DNA of 64,000 nt, from the NCBI RefSeq assembly GCF_009687845.1, contig NZ_BLAD01000039.1:186001-250000 (forward strand), read 5' to 3'. The notes under the pieces were generated by a model that saw only the letters and a program-made list of their open reading frames with translations, searched no databases and was not told the origin of the DNA. Source of the DNA: Acrocarpospora corrugata. GTDB lineage: Bacteria; Actinomycetota; Actinomycetes; Streptosporangiales; Streptosporangiaceae. The number at the start of each line of letters is the position of its first letter. Position 1 is the stretch's first letter. Both the position numbers and the translations under genes were made by a program. Below are positions 1-8,313 of the stretch, in pieces.

Positions 1-513
1 CGACACGATCGGAATGCCCGACCAAGCCGAAATATGCTCTGCCATCGTCTCCCCGACCACCTTCGACAGCGCGTAGGTCGACAGCGGATACGGATAGTGG
101 TCCTCGTCCACCGGCAGGTAACGCGGCGGCGCGTCCGGACCGAACGGGAACCCCAGCGCGGTCTCGCTGGACGCCCACACGACCCGGCCGACGCCGAGTT
201 TGGCCGCGGCCAGGAAGACGTTGCCGTTCATGGCGTTGTTGGTGTTGAGCGTGCGGGCGTCGGTGAAGTACCCCGGCGCGGGTATCGCCGCCAGATGAAC
301 CACGCCGTCCACGCCGGTCAGCGCGTCGACGGTGTCGCCGAAGTCGGTCAGGTCCGCGCGCAGCAGCGGCGTGCCGAGCTGTTCCCACAGCTCACCGCGG
401 TCGCCGGGCGCTCCGGCCACGTCGACGGCCCGCACTTCGTGCCCGTGGGCGAGCAGGTCCTGGAGCACGGCCCGTCCGGCCTTGCCGCTCGCTCCTGTTA
501 CCGCGATCTTCAC
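1..513 (-). CDS. NAD-dependent epimerase/dehydratase, partial at the window edge
   Basis: The first 171 residues are inside the window; the C-terminus lies beyond base 1. The chosen start is the GTG at 511-513 (reverse), because it is followed directly by the Rossmann nucleotide-binding motif KIAVTGASGKAG. The catalytic serine sits in WASSET and the YxxxK pair in YALSK, so this is an extended short-chain dehydrogenase. The start of the fold and the HLAAIPAP segment resemble uronate dehydrogenases and related sugar-oxidising epimerase-family enzymes; the exact substrate cannot be read. It is divergent from the tautomerase operon and shares a 230-bp intergenic region carrying operator-like repeats, which places it in the same sugar regulon. 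Confidence 0.85.
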   Translation of the reverse strand, partial: MKIAVTGASGKAGRAVLQDLLAHGHEVRAVDVAGAPGDRGELWEQLGTPLLRADLTDFGDTVDALTGVDGVVHLAAIPAPGYFTDARTLNTNNAMNGNVFLAAAKLGVGRVVWASSETALGFPFGPDAPPRYLPVDEDHYPYPLSTYALSKVVGETMAEHISAWSGIPIVS

Positions 514-560
514 GGCTGGCCTCGCTTTCGTTCGGAATCCATACGGTAGTAGATCAGGCA

Positions 561-583
561 CCGAAAGTTCGTCGAAACTATCG
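561..583. promoter_or_regulatory. Operator-like pair CGAAAGTTCG / CGAAACTATCG
   Basis: Two adjacent elements, at 562-571 and 573-583, lie about 50 bp upstream of the reverse epimerase. They resemble the CGAAAcTTTCG element known upstream of streptomycete xylan-utilisation genes that are controlled by LacI-family repressors. A LacI-family gene is present in this island at 10358-11395. Assignment as its operator is inferred from recurrence of the element. Confidence 0.5.
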
Positions 584-690
584 CACCCCGCCAGCGGGCC
601 CTGACAAGCAAAAACGCGGTCAATCGGGCCTGGCCGTTCGGTCCTGCACCTTGACGTCCGAGGTCGGTCGCTCTACTTTGTCAACGTACA

Positions 691-722
691 TCTGAAGTTT
701 CGGATAATTTCCGAAAGTTTCC
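691..722. promoter_or_regulatory. Operator-like pair GAAGTTTCGG / CCGAAAGTTTCC
   Basis: A degenerate copy (692-704) and a good copy (711-722) of the CGAAA/TTTCG element sit just upstream of the tautomerase ribosome binding site (GAAGGAG at 733-739). That location suits a repressor blocking transcription of the forward operon 746-6367. Confidence 0.5.
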
Positions 723-745
723 GCGCAATTCTGAAGGAGTCACCG

Positions 746-1111
746 GTGCCTCTGGTGCAGATCGACCTTGAGCGTTCCCTCGCCGAACGGCTGGGCGGGC
801 AGATCAGCGAAGGGATCCATCAAGCCCTGGTGGACGCGCTCGGGATGGACCCGACCGACAAGTTCCAGATCTTCCGCACGCACGCGCCGGGCGAGATCGT
901 CTTCGACCCGACGTACAACGGCGTCGACCGCCGTGACCTGGTCAGCATCCAGATCCAGATGGTCCACATGTACGACGTGACCACCAAGTGGGCGATGTTC
1001 GACCAGATCGCCAAGCGGCTGGCGGAGCTCGGCATCCGCAACGACGACCTGCTGATCAGCATCGTGGAGAACGGCTTCGAGGACTGGTACGCCGGCAAGT
1101 CCCGCAGCTGA
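746..1111 (+). CDS. Tautomerase family protein (4-oxalocrotonate tautomerase-like)
   Basis: This 121-aa protein starts at a GTG preceded by GAAGGAG. After removal of the initiator Met the N-terminus is Pro, the catalytic base of the tautomerase superfamily (MPLVQIDLERS). Length and the repeated beta-alpha-beta pattern fit the longer single-chain tautomerase family (Tautomerase_2-like) rather than the 62-aa 4-OT. It is the first gene of the forward operon. A role in isomerising a keto-acid or lactone intermediate of sugar breakdown is inferred from context only. Confidence 0.8.
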   Translation: MPLVQIDLERSLAERLGGQISEGIHQALVDALGMDPTDKFQIFRTHAPGEIVFDPTYNGVDRRDLVSIQIQMVHMYDVTTKWAMFDQIAKRLAELGIRNDDLLISIVENGFEDWYAGKSRS

Positions 1112-1140
1112 CCTCGATCCCCACAGAGCTGGAGTCCACC

Positions 1141-2157
1141 ATGAAAGTCCTCTACATCGGCGGCACCGGCACGATCAGCTCGTCGTGCGTGGCCGAATCC
1201 GTACGCCAGGGCCAGGACGTGTACGTCCTGAACCGCGGCCGCACCGCACGCCGCCCTCTGCCCGAGGGCGTCACCCCCATCACCGGCGACGTCCAGGACC
1301 CCGAATCCGTACGCGCGGCCCTGGACGGCACGGCGTTCGACAGCGTGGTCAACTTCCTCAGCTTCGGCGCCGACGACACCGAGACGGCGGTCGGCCTGCT
1401 CAACGGCCGCGTCGGCCAGTACGTCCACATCAGCTCCGCCTCCATCTACCACAAACCGGTACGGCAGTGGCCGATCACCGAGTCGACCACCCGGCGCAAC
1501 CCGTACCTGGCCTACGCCCGGGACAAGATCGCCGCCGAGGACGTGCTGCACCGCGCGTACCAGGAGCGCGACTTCCCGGTCACCGTCGTGCGCCCGTCGC
1601 ACACCTACGACGACGCCAACCCGCCGCTGCCCGGCGACTGGACGGCCTGGGACCGGATCGCGCGCGGCGACGAACTGGTCGTGCCCGGCGATGGCACCAG
1701 CCTGTGGACCCTGACGCACGCGCGCGACTTCGCCGTCGGCCTGGCCGGCCTGATCGGCAACTGGCAGGCCATCGGCGAGGACTTCCACATCACCTCCGAC
1801 GAGGCGCTGACCTGGAACGAGATCTACGGGATCATCGGCCGCACGGCCGGCTCCCCGGCCAGGCTGCTGCACCTGCCGTCGGAGTTCCTGCCGAAGGTGG
1901 CGCCGGACTGGTTCTGGTCCGACCTGATCCTCGGCGACCTGGCGCACAGCGCGGTGTTCGACAACAGCAAGATCAAGCGGTTCGTCCCCGCGTTCCGGCC
2001 CACCACCACCTGGTCGGAAGGGGCCCGGCGACTGCACGAGTGGCGGGCCGCGCACCCCGAGCAGACCCGCCCCGACGCCACCACGGACGCGGTGCTCGCC
2101 CGGCTGGTCGAGGGACACCGGGCCGCCGCCGCCGCGCTCGCGCCACTGGCCCCGTGA
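1141..2157 (+). CDS. NAD-dependent epimerase/dehydratase (extended SDR)
   Basis: This 338-aa protein starts at the ATG just before the Rossmann motif KVLYIGGTGTISSS; the frame stays open further upstream but nothing there resembles this family. HISSASIYHK carries the catalytic serine region, and YARDK supplies the YxxxK pair. TVVRPSHTYDD is typical of sugar-nucleotide-type and isoflavone-reductase-like SDRs. Its stop overlaps the next start (TGATG at 2155-2159), so it is translationally coupled to the lactonase. It probably oxidises or epimerises a sugar or sugar acid; the substrate is not determinable. Confidence 0.85.
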   Translation: MKVLYIGGTGTISSSCVAESVRQGQDVYVLNRGRTARRPLPEGVTPITGDVQDPESVRAALDGTAFDSVVNFLSFGADDTETAVGLLNGRVGQYVHISSASIYHKPVRQWPITESTTRRNPYLAYARDKIAAEDVLHRAYQERDFPVTVVRPSHTYDDANPPLPGDWTAWDRIARGDELVVPGDGTSLWTLTHARDFAVGLAGLIGNWQAIGEDFHITSDEALTWNEIYGIIGRTAGSPARLLHLPSEFLPKVAPDWFWSDLILGDLAHSAVFDNSKIKRFVPAFRPTTTWSEGARRLHEWRAAHPEQTRPDATTDAVLARLVEGHRAAAAALAPLAP

Positions 2158-3035
2158 TGTCCGGCGACCTGACCGCCGAGGTGTGGCTGGCGGTATCCGG
2201 CGTGCACCTGGAGGGCGTGACGTGGGACGACGTCGCGGGCCGCCTGCGGTTCGTGGACATCCCCCGGGGGCGGATCTTCGACGCCGCCCCCGGCGCCGAG
2301 GCCGGCTGGTTCGACCTGCCCGCCCCGATCACCGCCGTCCACCCGACCACCGACCCCGCCACCCTGCTGATCGCGGACGGCGACGGCATGGCGCTGACCT
2401 CCGGCGGCGTACTGACCGAGCGGCTGGCCGCGCCCCTCGCCGGGCGGCCGGAGATCCGCATGAACGACGGCAACGTCGACCCCGCCGGCCGCTATCTCGC
2501 CGGGAGCATGGCCTACGACTGCACGCCCGGCGCGGGGGCCCTGTACCGCCTGGACACCGACCGCTCACTGCACACCGTGCTGACCGACGTCACGATCAGC
2601 AACGGCGTGGACTGGTCCCCCGACGGCGCCCTCTGCTACTTCGTGGACAGCCCGACCCGCCGCGTCGACGTCTTCGACTACGACGTGACCTCCGGCGCCC
2701 TGTCCGGACGCCGCGCCTTCGCCGACACCTCCGACCTGCCCGGCATCCCCGACGGGCTGACCGTCGACGCCGACGGCGGGGTGTGGGTGGCGTTCTGGGG
2801 TGGCTCGCGCGTGGTCCGCTACGACCCCGGCGGCCAGGCGGAACGCACCGTCCGCCTGCCCGTCACGCAGGTCACCTCGTGCGCCTTCGGCGGCCCGGAC
2901 CTGGACCAGCTGTACATCTCCACCTCCACCGAGGAACTCACCCCCGACCAGCTCCGTGACCAGCCCGCCGCCGGCGCGATCTTCCGGGCCGAGCCCGGCC
3001 GCCACGGCCGACCCGCGAACAGGTTCGTGATCTGA
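2157..3035 (+). CDS. SMP-30/gluconolactonase/LRE family protein
   Basis: The 292-aa six-bladed propeller hydrolase begins at an ATG overlapping the previous stop. Metal-ligand regions of the family are visible: LEGVTWDD (Glu near the N-terminus), RMNDGNVDPAGR (Asn/Asp), NGVDWSPDG (Asn) and IPDGLTVDADGG (Asp). Members open sugar lactones produced by aldose dehydrogenases, giving aldonic acids. In this operon it would follow a dehydrogenase (Gfo/Idh/MocA at 6417, the aldo/keto reductase or an SDR) and feed the pentonate dehydratases at 8314 and 11530. Confidence 0.88.
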   Translation: MSGDLTAEVWLAVSGVHLEGVTWDDVAGRLRFVDIPRGRIFDAAPGAEAGWFDLPAPITAVHPTTDPATLLIADGDGMALTSGGVLTERLAAPLAGRPEIRMNDGNVDPAGRYLAGSMAYDCTPGAGALYRLDTDRSLHTVLTDVTISNGVDWSPDGALCYFVDSPTRRVDVFDYDVTSGALSGRRAFADTSDLPGIPDGLTVDADGGVWVAFWGGSRVVRYDPGGQAERTVRLPVTQVTSCAFGGPDLDQLYISTSTEELTPDQLRDQPAAGAIFRAEPGRHGRPANRFVI

Positions 3036-3036
3036 C

Positions 3037-4014
3037 ATGGCTTCTGACGTGGCCTCTGACCTGGCCGACGACCCGACGCACCGACGCCCGTTCGGCCGCA
3101 CCGGGCTCAGCGTCACGCCCATCTGCATCGGCACCAGCCCGCTGGCCAGCATGCCCGCCCTGTACGGCTACGCGGTGGGCGACGCCCGCGCCGAAGCCAC
3201 CGTGGACGCCGTCCTCGACGGCCCTTTCAACTTCCTGGACACCTCCAACAACTACGGCAACGGCAGCGCGGAACGCCGCGTCGGCGCCGTGGTCCGCCGC
3301 CGCGGCCTGCCGGACGGGTTCGTGCTGGCCACCAAGGCCGACGCCGACCCCGACACCGGCGACTTCTCCGGCGAACGGGTCCGCCGCTCGGTGGCGGAGA
3401 GCCTGGACCGCCTCGGCGTGGACTACGTGCCGGTCATGTACCTGCACGACCCCGAATACCACCTCACCTTCGAGGAGGCCATGGCCCCGGGCGGCGCGGT
3501 CGAGGCCCTGGTCGCGCTGCGCCACGAGGGCGTGGTCGGCCATCTCGGCATCGCGGGCGGCCCGGTGGAGCTGATGCGCCGTTTCGTCCAGACCGACGTG
3601 TTCGCGGCCGTGATCAACCACAACCGCTGGACCCTGGTCGACCGCGCCGCCGACCCGCTGATCGACGAAGCCGCGGCCCGCGGGGTCGCCTTCGTCAACG
3701 GCGCGCCGTACGGCGGCGGCATGCTCGTCAAGGGCCCCGACGCCCAGCCCCGGTACGCCTACCGCGACACCGACGAATCAGTGCGCACGGCCGTCCGCGC
3801 CATGCAGGACGCCTGCGCCGCCCACGACGTGCCCCTGTCGGCCGCCGCCCTCCAGTTCTCGCTCCGCGACCCCCGGGTGACCTCGACCATCGTCGGCGTC
3901 TCCGAACCCCAGCGGATCGCCGCCACCCTGGCGCTCGCGACCACCCCGATCCCCACCGACCTGTGGGACGAGCTCGACCGGCTGACGCCCCCACCGGGCG
4001 GGTGGCTGGAATGA
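3037..4014 (+). CDS. Aldo/keto reductase, aldose 1-dehydrogenase-like
   Basis: This 325-aa TIM-barrel oxidoreductase starts one base after the lactonase stop. The catalytic tetrad can be placed: Asp in NFLDTSNNYG, Tyr in the same motif, Lys in LATKAD and His in YLHDPE. NADP-binding features (TSTIVGVSEPQR) lie near the C-terminus. The architecture resembles D-threo-aldose/L-fucose 1-dehydrogenases, which oxidise sugars to lactones and would pair naturally with the adjacent lactonase. Substrate assignment is inference. Confidence 0.85.
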   Translation: MASDVASDLADDPTHRRPFGRTGLSVTPICIGTSPLASMPALYGYAVGDARAEATVDAVLDGPFNFLDTSNNYGNGSAERRVGAVVRRRGLPDGFVLATKADADPDTGDFSGERVRRSVAESLDRLGVDYVPVMYLHDPEYHLTFEEAMAPGGAVEALVALRHEGVVGHLGIAGGPVELMRRFVQTDVFAAVINHNRWTLVDRAADPLIDEAAARGVAFVNGAPYGGGMLVKGPDAQPRYAYRDTDESVRTAVRAMQDACAAHDVPLSAAALQFSLRDPRVTSTIVGVSEPQRIAATLALATTPIPTDLWDELDRLTPPPGGWLE

Positions 4015-4039
4015 CCTACCGCACCAAACGGAGTGACAC

Positions 4040-6367
4040 ATGACCATCGTGACGGACACCGCCCAGGATGTGTGGAGGGACCCGCACCGGTCCCCCGAGG
4101 AGCGGGTCGAGGCGCTGATGGCGCGGATGAACCTGCCCGAGAAGATCGCCCAGCTGTACGGCGTCTGGGTGGGCATCGACAACACCGACGGCGAGATGGC
4201 CCCGCACCAGCACGAGTTCACCTCGCTGCCGGTCGCCTGGGACGAACTGGTCAAGGACGGGATGGGGCAGCTGACCCGGCCGTTCGGCACCGCGCCGGTC
4301 GACGCCGCCAAGGGCGCGGCCACCCTCGCCGCCGCCCAGCGCTCCATCATGTCGGCCGGCCGGTGGGGCATCCCCGCGGTCGTGCACGAGGAGATCCTGA
4401 CCGGCCTGGCCGCCTGGCAGGCCGGCGTCTACCCGTCGCCGCTGTGCTGGGGCGCGACCTTCGATCCCGAGCTGGTCGAGCGGATGGGCGCCCAGATCGG
4501 CGCCACCATGCGCCGCCTCGGCATCCACCAGGGCCTCGCCCCCGTCCTGGACGTCGCCCGCGACCTGCGGTGGGGCCGGGTCGAGGAGACCATCAGCGAG
4601 GACCCCCTGCTGGTCGGCATGATCGGCAGCGCCTACGTCCGCGGCGTGCAGTCCGCGGGCGTCATCGCCACGCTGAAGCACTTCGTGGGCTATTCGGCGT
4701 CCAAGGGCGGCCGGAACCTGGCCCCGGTGTCGGCGGGCCGCCGCGAGATCGCCGACGTGCTGCTGCCGCCGTTCGAGATGGCGCTGCGCGCGGGCGCCGG
4801 CTCGGTGATGAACTCCTACGCCGACATCGACGGCACCCCGGTGGCGGCCGACCCCGCCCTCCTCACCGACCAGCTGCGCGACCACTACGGCTTCACCGGC
4901 ACGGTGGTGGCCGACTACTTCTCCGTCGCGTTCCTGCAGACCCTGCACCACGTGGCGGAGTCCCCGGCGGACGCGGCCCGGCTGGCGCTCACCGCCGGCA
5001 TCGACGTCGAACTGCCCACGGTGAACTGCTTCGGGCCGCCGCTGGTCGACGCGGTCGAGCGCGGCGAGGTGGATATCGCGCTGATCGACCGGGCGCTGCG
5101 CCGGGTGCTGCTGCAGAAGTGCGAACTCGGCCTGCTCGACGAAGGCTGGACACCCGAGCCGCCCGTGCTGAGTGAGGACGGCGAGGTCGTGCTGGACGAC
5201 GCCGACGTGCGGGCCCTGGCCGGTGAGCTGGCCCGCCGCTCCGTCGTGCTGCTGCGCAACACCGCGGGGACGCTGCCGCTGGCGCCGGGCCTGAAGCTGG
5301 CCGTGGTGGGGCCGCGCGCCGACACCCCGCAGGCCATGCTGGGCTGCTACTCCTTCCCGATGCACGTCGGCGTGCACCACCCGGACACCGGGATGGGCAT
5401 CGAGGTGCCCACGCTGGTGGAGGCGCTGCGCGCCGACCCCGCCGGCTACGAAGTGCGCTACACCCAGGGCGTTCCGGTGCTCGGCGGCGACGACGAGGGC
5501 ATCGCCGCGGCCGTGGCCGCCGCGGCGGACGCCGACGTCTGCGTGGCGGTCCTGGGCGACCAGGCCGGACTGTTCGGGCGCGGCACCTCCGGTGAGGGCT
5601 GCGACGCGAGCGGCCTGGGCCTGCCCGGCCGCCAGGAGGAACTGCTGGAGGCCGTGCTGGCCACCGGCACCCCGGTCGTGCTGGTCCTGCTGGTCGGCCG
5701 TCCCTACGAGCTCGGCCGGCAGATCGACCGGCTGGCCGCCGTGGTGTGCGGGTTCTTCCCCGGCGAGGAGGGCGCGGCGGCACTGGCCGACGTGCTGTCC
5801 GGCCGGGCCGACCCGTCGGGCCGGCTGCCGGTGAGCTTCCCCCGGGACGGCGGCAACCAGCCGGCGACCTACCTGGGTGCGCCTCTCGCCCTGCGCAGCG
5901 AGGTCAGCAACGTGGACCCGACCGCGCTGTTCGCCTTCGGCCACGGGCTGTCCTACCACCCGGTCACCTGGGGCGGGATCACCGGGGACACCTCGTGGAC
6001 CACCGCGGGCACCTTCGACGTGCGGGTCACCCTGCGCAACGAGACCGAGCGGACGGCGTGCGAAGTGGTGCAGGTCTATCTGCACGACCCGGTCGCCGAG
6101 GTCGCCAGGCCCGTGCAGGCGCTGCTCGCCGCGCACCGCGTCGACCTGGCCCCCGGTGAGACGCGCGAGGTCACCCTCACGCTGCACGCCGACCAGACCT
6201 CCTACACGGGGGCGTCCTGGCTGCGGCAGGTCGACCCCGGCGCGGTGGAGCTGCGGGTGGGCGCGTCCAGCGCCGACATCCGGGAGACCATCGCCGTCAC
6301 GATGACCGGCCCTCGGCGGCACGTCGGCTTCGACCGGGTCATGCAGGCGACCGTCACCAGCGTGTGA
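4040..6367 (+). CDS. Glycoside hydrolase family 3 protein (beta-xylosidase/beta-glucosidase)
   Basis: This 775-aa protein has the full GH3 layout: a TIM-barrel domain (about residues 30-330), an alpha/beta sandwich (about 380-600) and a C-terminal fibronectin III-like domain (about 655-760). LKHFVGY matches the conserved KHF motif, and Asp292 in TVVADYFS is at the catalytic nucleophile position. No signal peptide is seen, so it probably acts in the cytoplasm on imported oligosaccharides. An ACGGAG ribosome site precedes the ATG. It is the last gene of the operon and ends at a bidirectional terminator. Xylosidase activity is favoured by the pentonate context, but glucosidase is possible. Confidence 0.9.
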   Translation: MTIVTDTAQDVWRDPHRSPEERVEALMARMNLPEKIAQLYGVWVGIDNTDGEMAPHQHEFTSLPVAWDELVKDGMGQLTRPFGTAPVDAAKGAATLAAAQRSIMSAGRWGIPAVVHEEILTGLAAWQAGVYPSPLCWGATFDPELVERMGAQIGATMRRLGIHQGLAPVLDVARDLRWGRVEETISEDPLLVGMIGSAYVRGVQSAGVIATLKHFVGYSASKGGRNLAPVSAGRREIADVLLPPFEMALRAGAGSVMNSYADIDGTPVAADPALLTDQLRDHYGFTGTVVADYFSVAFLQTLHHVAESPADAARLALTAGIDVELPTVNCFGPPLVDAVERGEVDIALIDRALRRVLLQKCELGLLDEGWTPEPPVLSEDGEVVLDDADVRALAGELARRSVVLLRNTAGTLPLAPGLKLAVVGPRADTPQAMLGCYSFPMHVGVHHPDTGMGIEVPTLVEALRADPAGYEVRYTQGVPVLGGDDEGIAAAVAAAADADVCVAVLGDQAGLFGRGTSGEGCDASGLGLPGRQEELLEAVLATGTPVVLVLLVGRPYELGRQIDRLAAVVCGFFPGEEGAAALADVLSGRADPSGRLPVSFPRDGGNQPATYLGAPLALRSEVSNVDPTALFAFGHGLSYHPVTWGGITGDTSWTTAGTFDVRVTLRNETERTACEVVQVYLHDPVAEVARPVQALLAAHRVDLAPGETREVTLTLHADQTSYTGASWLRQVDPGAVELRVGASSADIRETIAVTMTGPRRHVGFDRVMQATVTSV

Positions 6368-6374
6368 CGGCGAG

Positions 6375-6414
6375 AAAGACGGTGGCCCCGCGCGGCGGCG
6401 GGACCACCGTCTTT
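6375..6414. terminator. Bidirectional terminator between convergent operons
   Basis: AAAGACGGTGG (6375-6385) pairs with CCACCGTCTTT (6404-6414). The loop is GC-rich and a T-rich stretch follows on the plus side. The hairpin lies between the stops of the GH3 gene (forward) and the Gfo/Idh/MocA gene (reverse). Confidence 0.8.
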
Positions 6415-6416
6415 TC

Positions 6417-7412
6417 TCACTCGCCCGGGTAGCGCAGGCCGACCTGGGCCCGGACCTCGTCCATCGTGCCCATGATCTGGCAGGACTCGTCCAGGGTGAG
6501 GATCGGGCTCTCCAGCAGGCCCGCGCGCACGCAGCGCGCGACCTCCTCGGTCTGGAAGCGCAATCCGTTGCCCGGCACGGGGAACTCGTACCGCTCCACC
6601 GCGCCGGTGCGCGCGGTCAGCGTGAACGACGTCGGCCGGTACCACCAGGCGTCGATGTCGATGCGCGCGTCCGTCCCGGCGATGGTCGCCCGGTTGGGCA
6701 GGAACGCCTCCATGCTGCTGGTCGCCACGCCCTGGCGGCCGCCGCCGTACCCCATGATCATCGTGGTCTGGCCGTCCACGCCGGTGTCGCCGAACTGCGT
6801 GGCGGCGAGCACTGAGGCGGGGGCGCCGAGCACCATGGACAGGAACGACACCGGGTAGACGCCGAGATCGAGCAGCGCGCCGCCGCCCAGGTGCGGGTCG
6901 AACATGCGGTGCGCGGGGTCGCGGTGGAACCAGACGCCGTGCTCCGCGGTCACCATCCGCAGGTCGCCGAGACGGCCCTCGGCGAGCAGTTCGCGCAGCC
7001 GGACCATGTGCGGCAGGAAGCGGGTCCACATCGCCTCCATCAGGAACACCCCGCGGGCCCTGGCCGCCTTGACCAGGTCCTCGGCCTCGCCGCGGTTGAT
7101 GGTGAAGGGCTTCTCGACCAGTACGGCCTTGCCCGCCTCGATGGCGGCCAGGGCGGCGTCCCGGTGCGCGGGGTGCGGCGTCGCCACGTACACCGCGTCG
7201 ATGTCCTCGGCGGCCAGCAGTTCGGCCTGGTCGCCGTAGGAGCGGGGAGCGCCCACCTGGGCGGCGAACGCCTCGGCGCGGGCGGCGGTGCGCGAGCCGA
7301 CCGCCACCAGCCGGCCGGCGTCGGACAGCCGCAGATCCTCGGCGAAGTCCTTGGCGATGCCGCCGGTGCCGATGACGGCCCAGCGCAGGGGTTCGGGGGT
7401 CGGGGTGGTCAT
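6417..7412 (-). CDS. Gfo/Idh/MocA family oxidoreductase
   Basis: This 331-aa NAD(P)-dependent sugar dehydrogenase has the N-terminal Rossmann motif WAVIGTGGIAKDFAEDL, the family signature VEKPFTIN, and the segment FLMEAMWTRFLPHM. That segment is characteristic of the dimeric dihydrodiol dehydrogenase / D-xylose 1-dehydrogenase (NADP) branch. Its start overlaps the end of the upstream FAH-family gene by 4 bp. Xylose (or another pentose) oxidation to the lactone is the favoured role, given pentonate dehydratases in the same island. Confidence 0.85.
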   Translation of the reverse strand: MTTPTPEPLRWAVIGTGGIAKDFAEDLRLSDAGRLVAVGSRTAARAEAFAAQVGAPRSYGDQAELLAAEDIDAVYVATPHPAHRDAALAAIEAGKAVLVEKPFTINRGEAEDLVKAARARGVFLMEAMWTRFLPHMVRLRELLAEGRLGDLRMVTAEHGVWFHRDPAHRMFDPHLGGGALLDLGVYPVSFLSMVLGAPASVLAATQFGDTGVDGQTTMIMGYGGGRQGVATSSMEAFLPNRATIAGTDARIDIDAWWYRPTSFTLTARTGAVERYEFPVPGNGLRFQTEEVARCVRAGLLESPILTLDESCQIMGTMDEVRAQVGLRYPGE

Positions 7413-8305
7413 CGCAGCGAGCTCTCCAGAGTCAGGGCGGATTCGCCGGGCTTGCCGCGCGTGACGGGGTTGCGCAGCACGCCGACGCCACCGATGCCGA
7501 TCTCGACCACGTCGCCGGGGGCGAGGGTGAACGGCGACGGCGGCACCAGGCAGGTCCCGGTGGACAGCACCACGCCGTCAGGGTGCACGTCGCCGAACAT
7601 CAGATAGTCCACCAGGCCGTCCAGCCGCCTGCGCAGCTGCCCGGTGCCCGCCTCACCGTGCCACACCGATTCGCCGTCGCGGTGGATCGTCATCTCGATG
7701 GGCAGGTCATAGGGGTCCTCGACCTCCCACACCGGAGTGACCCAGGGGCCCAGACCGCAGGCGCCGTAGAAGATCTTGGCCTGGGGCAGGTAGAGCGGGT
7801 TCTCGCCCTCGATGCTGCGCGAGGACATGTCATTGCACACCGTGTACCCGACGATCTCGCCGAGGTTGTTCACCACCAGGGCCAGCTCGGGCTCGGGCAC
7901 GTCCACCACCGAATCCGGGCGGATGGACAGCTCTCCCCCGGTGCCCACCGCCCGCCAGCCGACCGACTTGAAGAACAGCTCGGGCCGCTCGGCGTCGTAG
8001 ACCTGCTCGTAGACGGTCGCGGACCGCTCGCTCTCCTCGACCCTGGCCTCCCGCGAGGTCCGGTACGTGACACCCGCCCCCCACACCTCGGTACGGCCGT
8101 CCACCGGCGCCAGCAGCTCGGCCTCCGCCAGCGGCACCCGCTCACCGAACGGACCCTCTGCCAGCCTGGCGCGCAGCGCGTCCAGCGGCAGCGTCCACAG
8201 CTGCGCGAGGGACGCGACACCGAGCAGCTCGGCGACGACGCCGTCGTCGTGCAGGCCGATCCGGGGTTCGGCGGATTGTCGCGTTCGATACCTGACGATG
8301 TTCAC
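7409..8305 (-). CDS. FAH-family 2-keto-3-deoxy-pentonate dehydratase-like enzyme
   Basis: This 298-aa fumarylacetoacetate hydrolase-fold protein starts at a GTG preceded by AAGGAG. VPEPELALVVN carries the ExE metal-binding pair, and YTVCNDMSSRSIEG followed by LPQAKIFYGACGLGP matches 2-dehydro-3-deoxy-D-arabinonate dehydratases more closely than true FAH. That enzyme converts 2-keto-3-deoxy-pentonate to alpha-ketoglutarate semialdehyde in Weimberg-type pathways. It sits between the sugar dehydrogenase and a sugar-acid dehydratase, as the pathway requires. The last enzyme, a semialdehyde dehydrogenase, is not in this window. Confidence 0.8.
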   Translation of the reverse strand: MNIVRYRTRQSAEPRIGLHDDGVVAELLGVASLAQLWTLPLDALRARLAEGPFGERVPLAEAELLAPVDGRTEVWGAGVTYRTSREARVEESERSATVYEQVYDAERPELFFKSVGWRAVGTGGELSIRPDSVVDVPEPELALVVNNLGEIVGYTVCNDMSSRSIEGENPLYLPQAKIFYGACGLGPWVTPVWEVEDPYDLPIEMTIHRDGESVWHGEAGTGQLRRRLDGLVDYLMFGDVHPDGVVLSTGTCLVPPSPFTLAPGDVVEIGIGGVGVLRNPVTRGKPGESALTLESSLR

Positions 8306-8313
8306 CTGACTCC

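Noticed and set aside
4016-6322. 768-codon open frame on the reverse strand across the GH3 gene
   Set aside because: It is Arg/Gly/Val-rich shadow sequence with no family resemblance. The forward frame encodes a complete GH3 enzyme.
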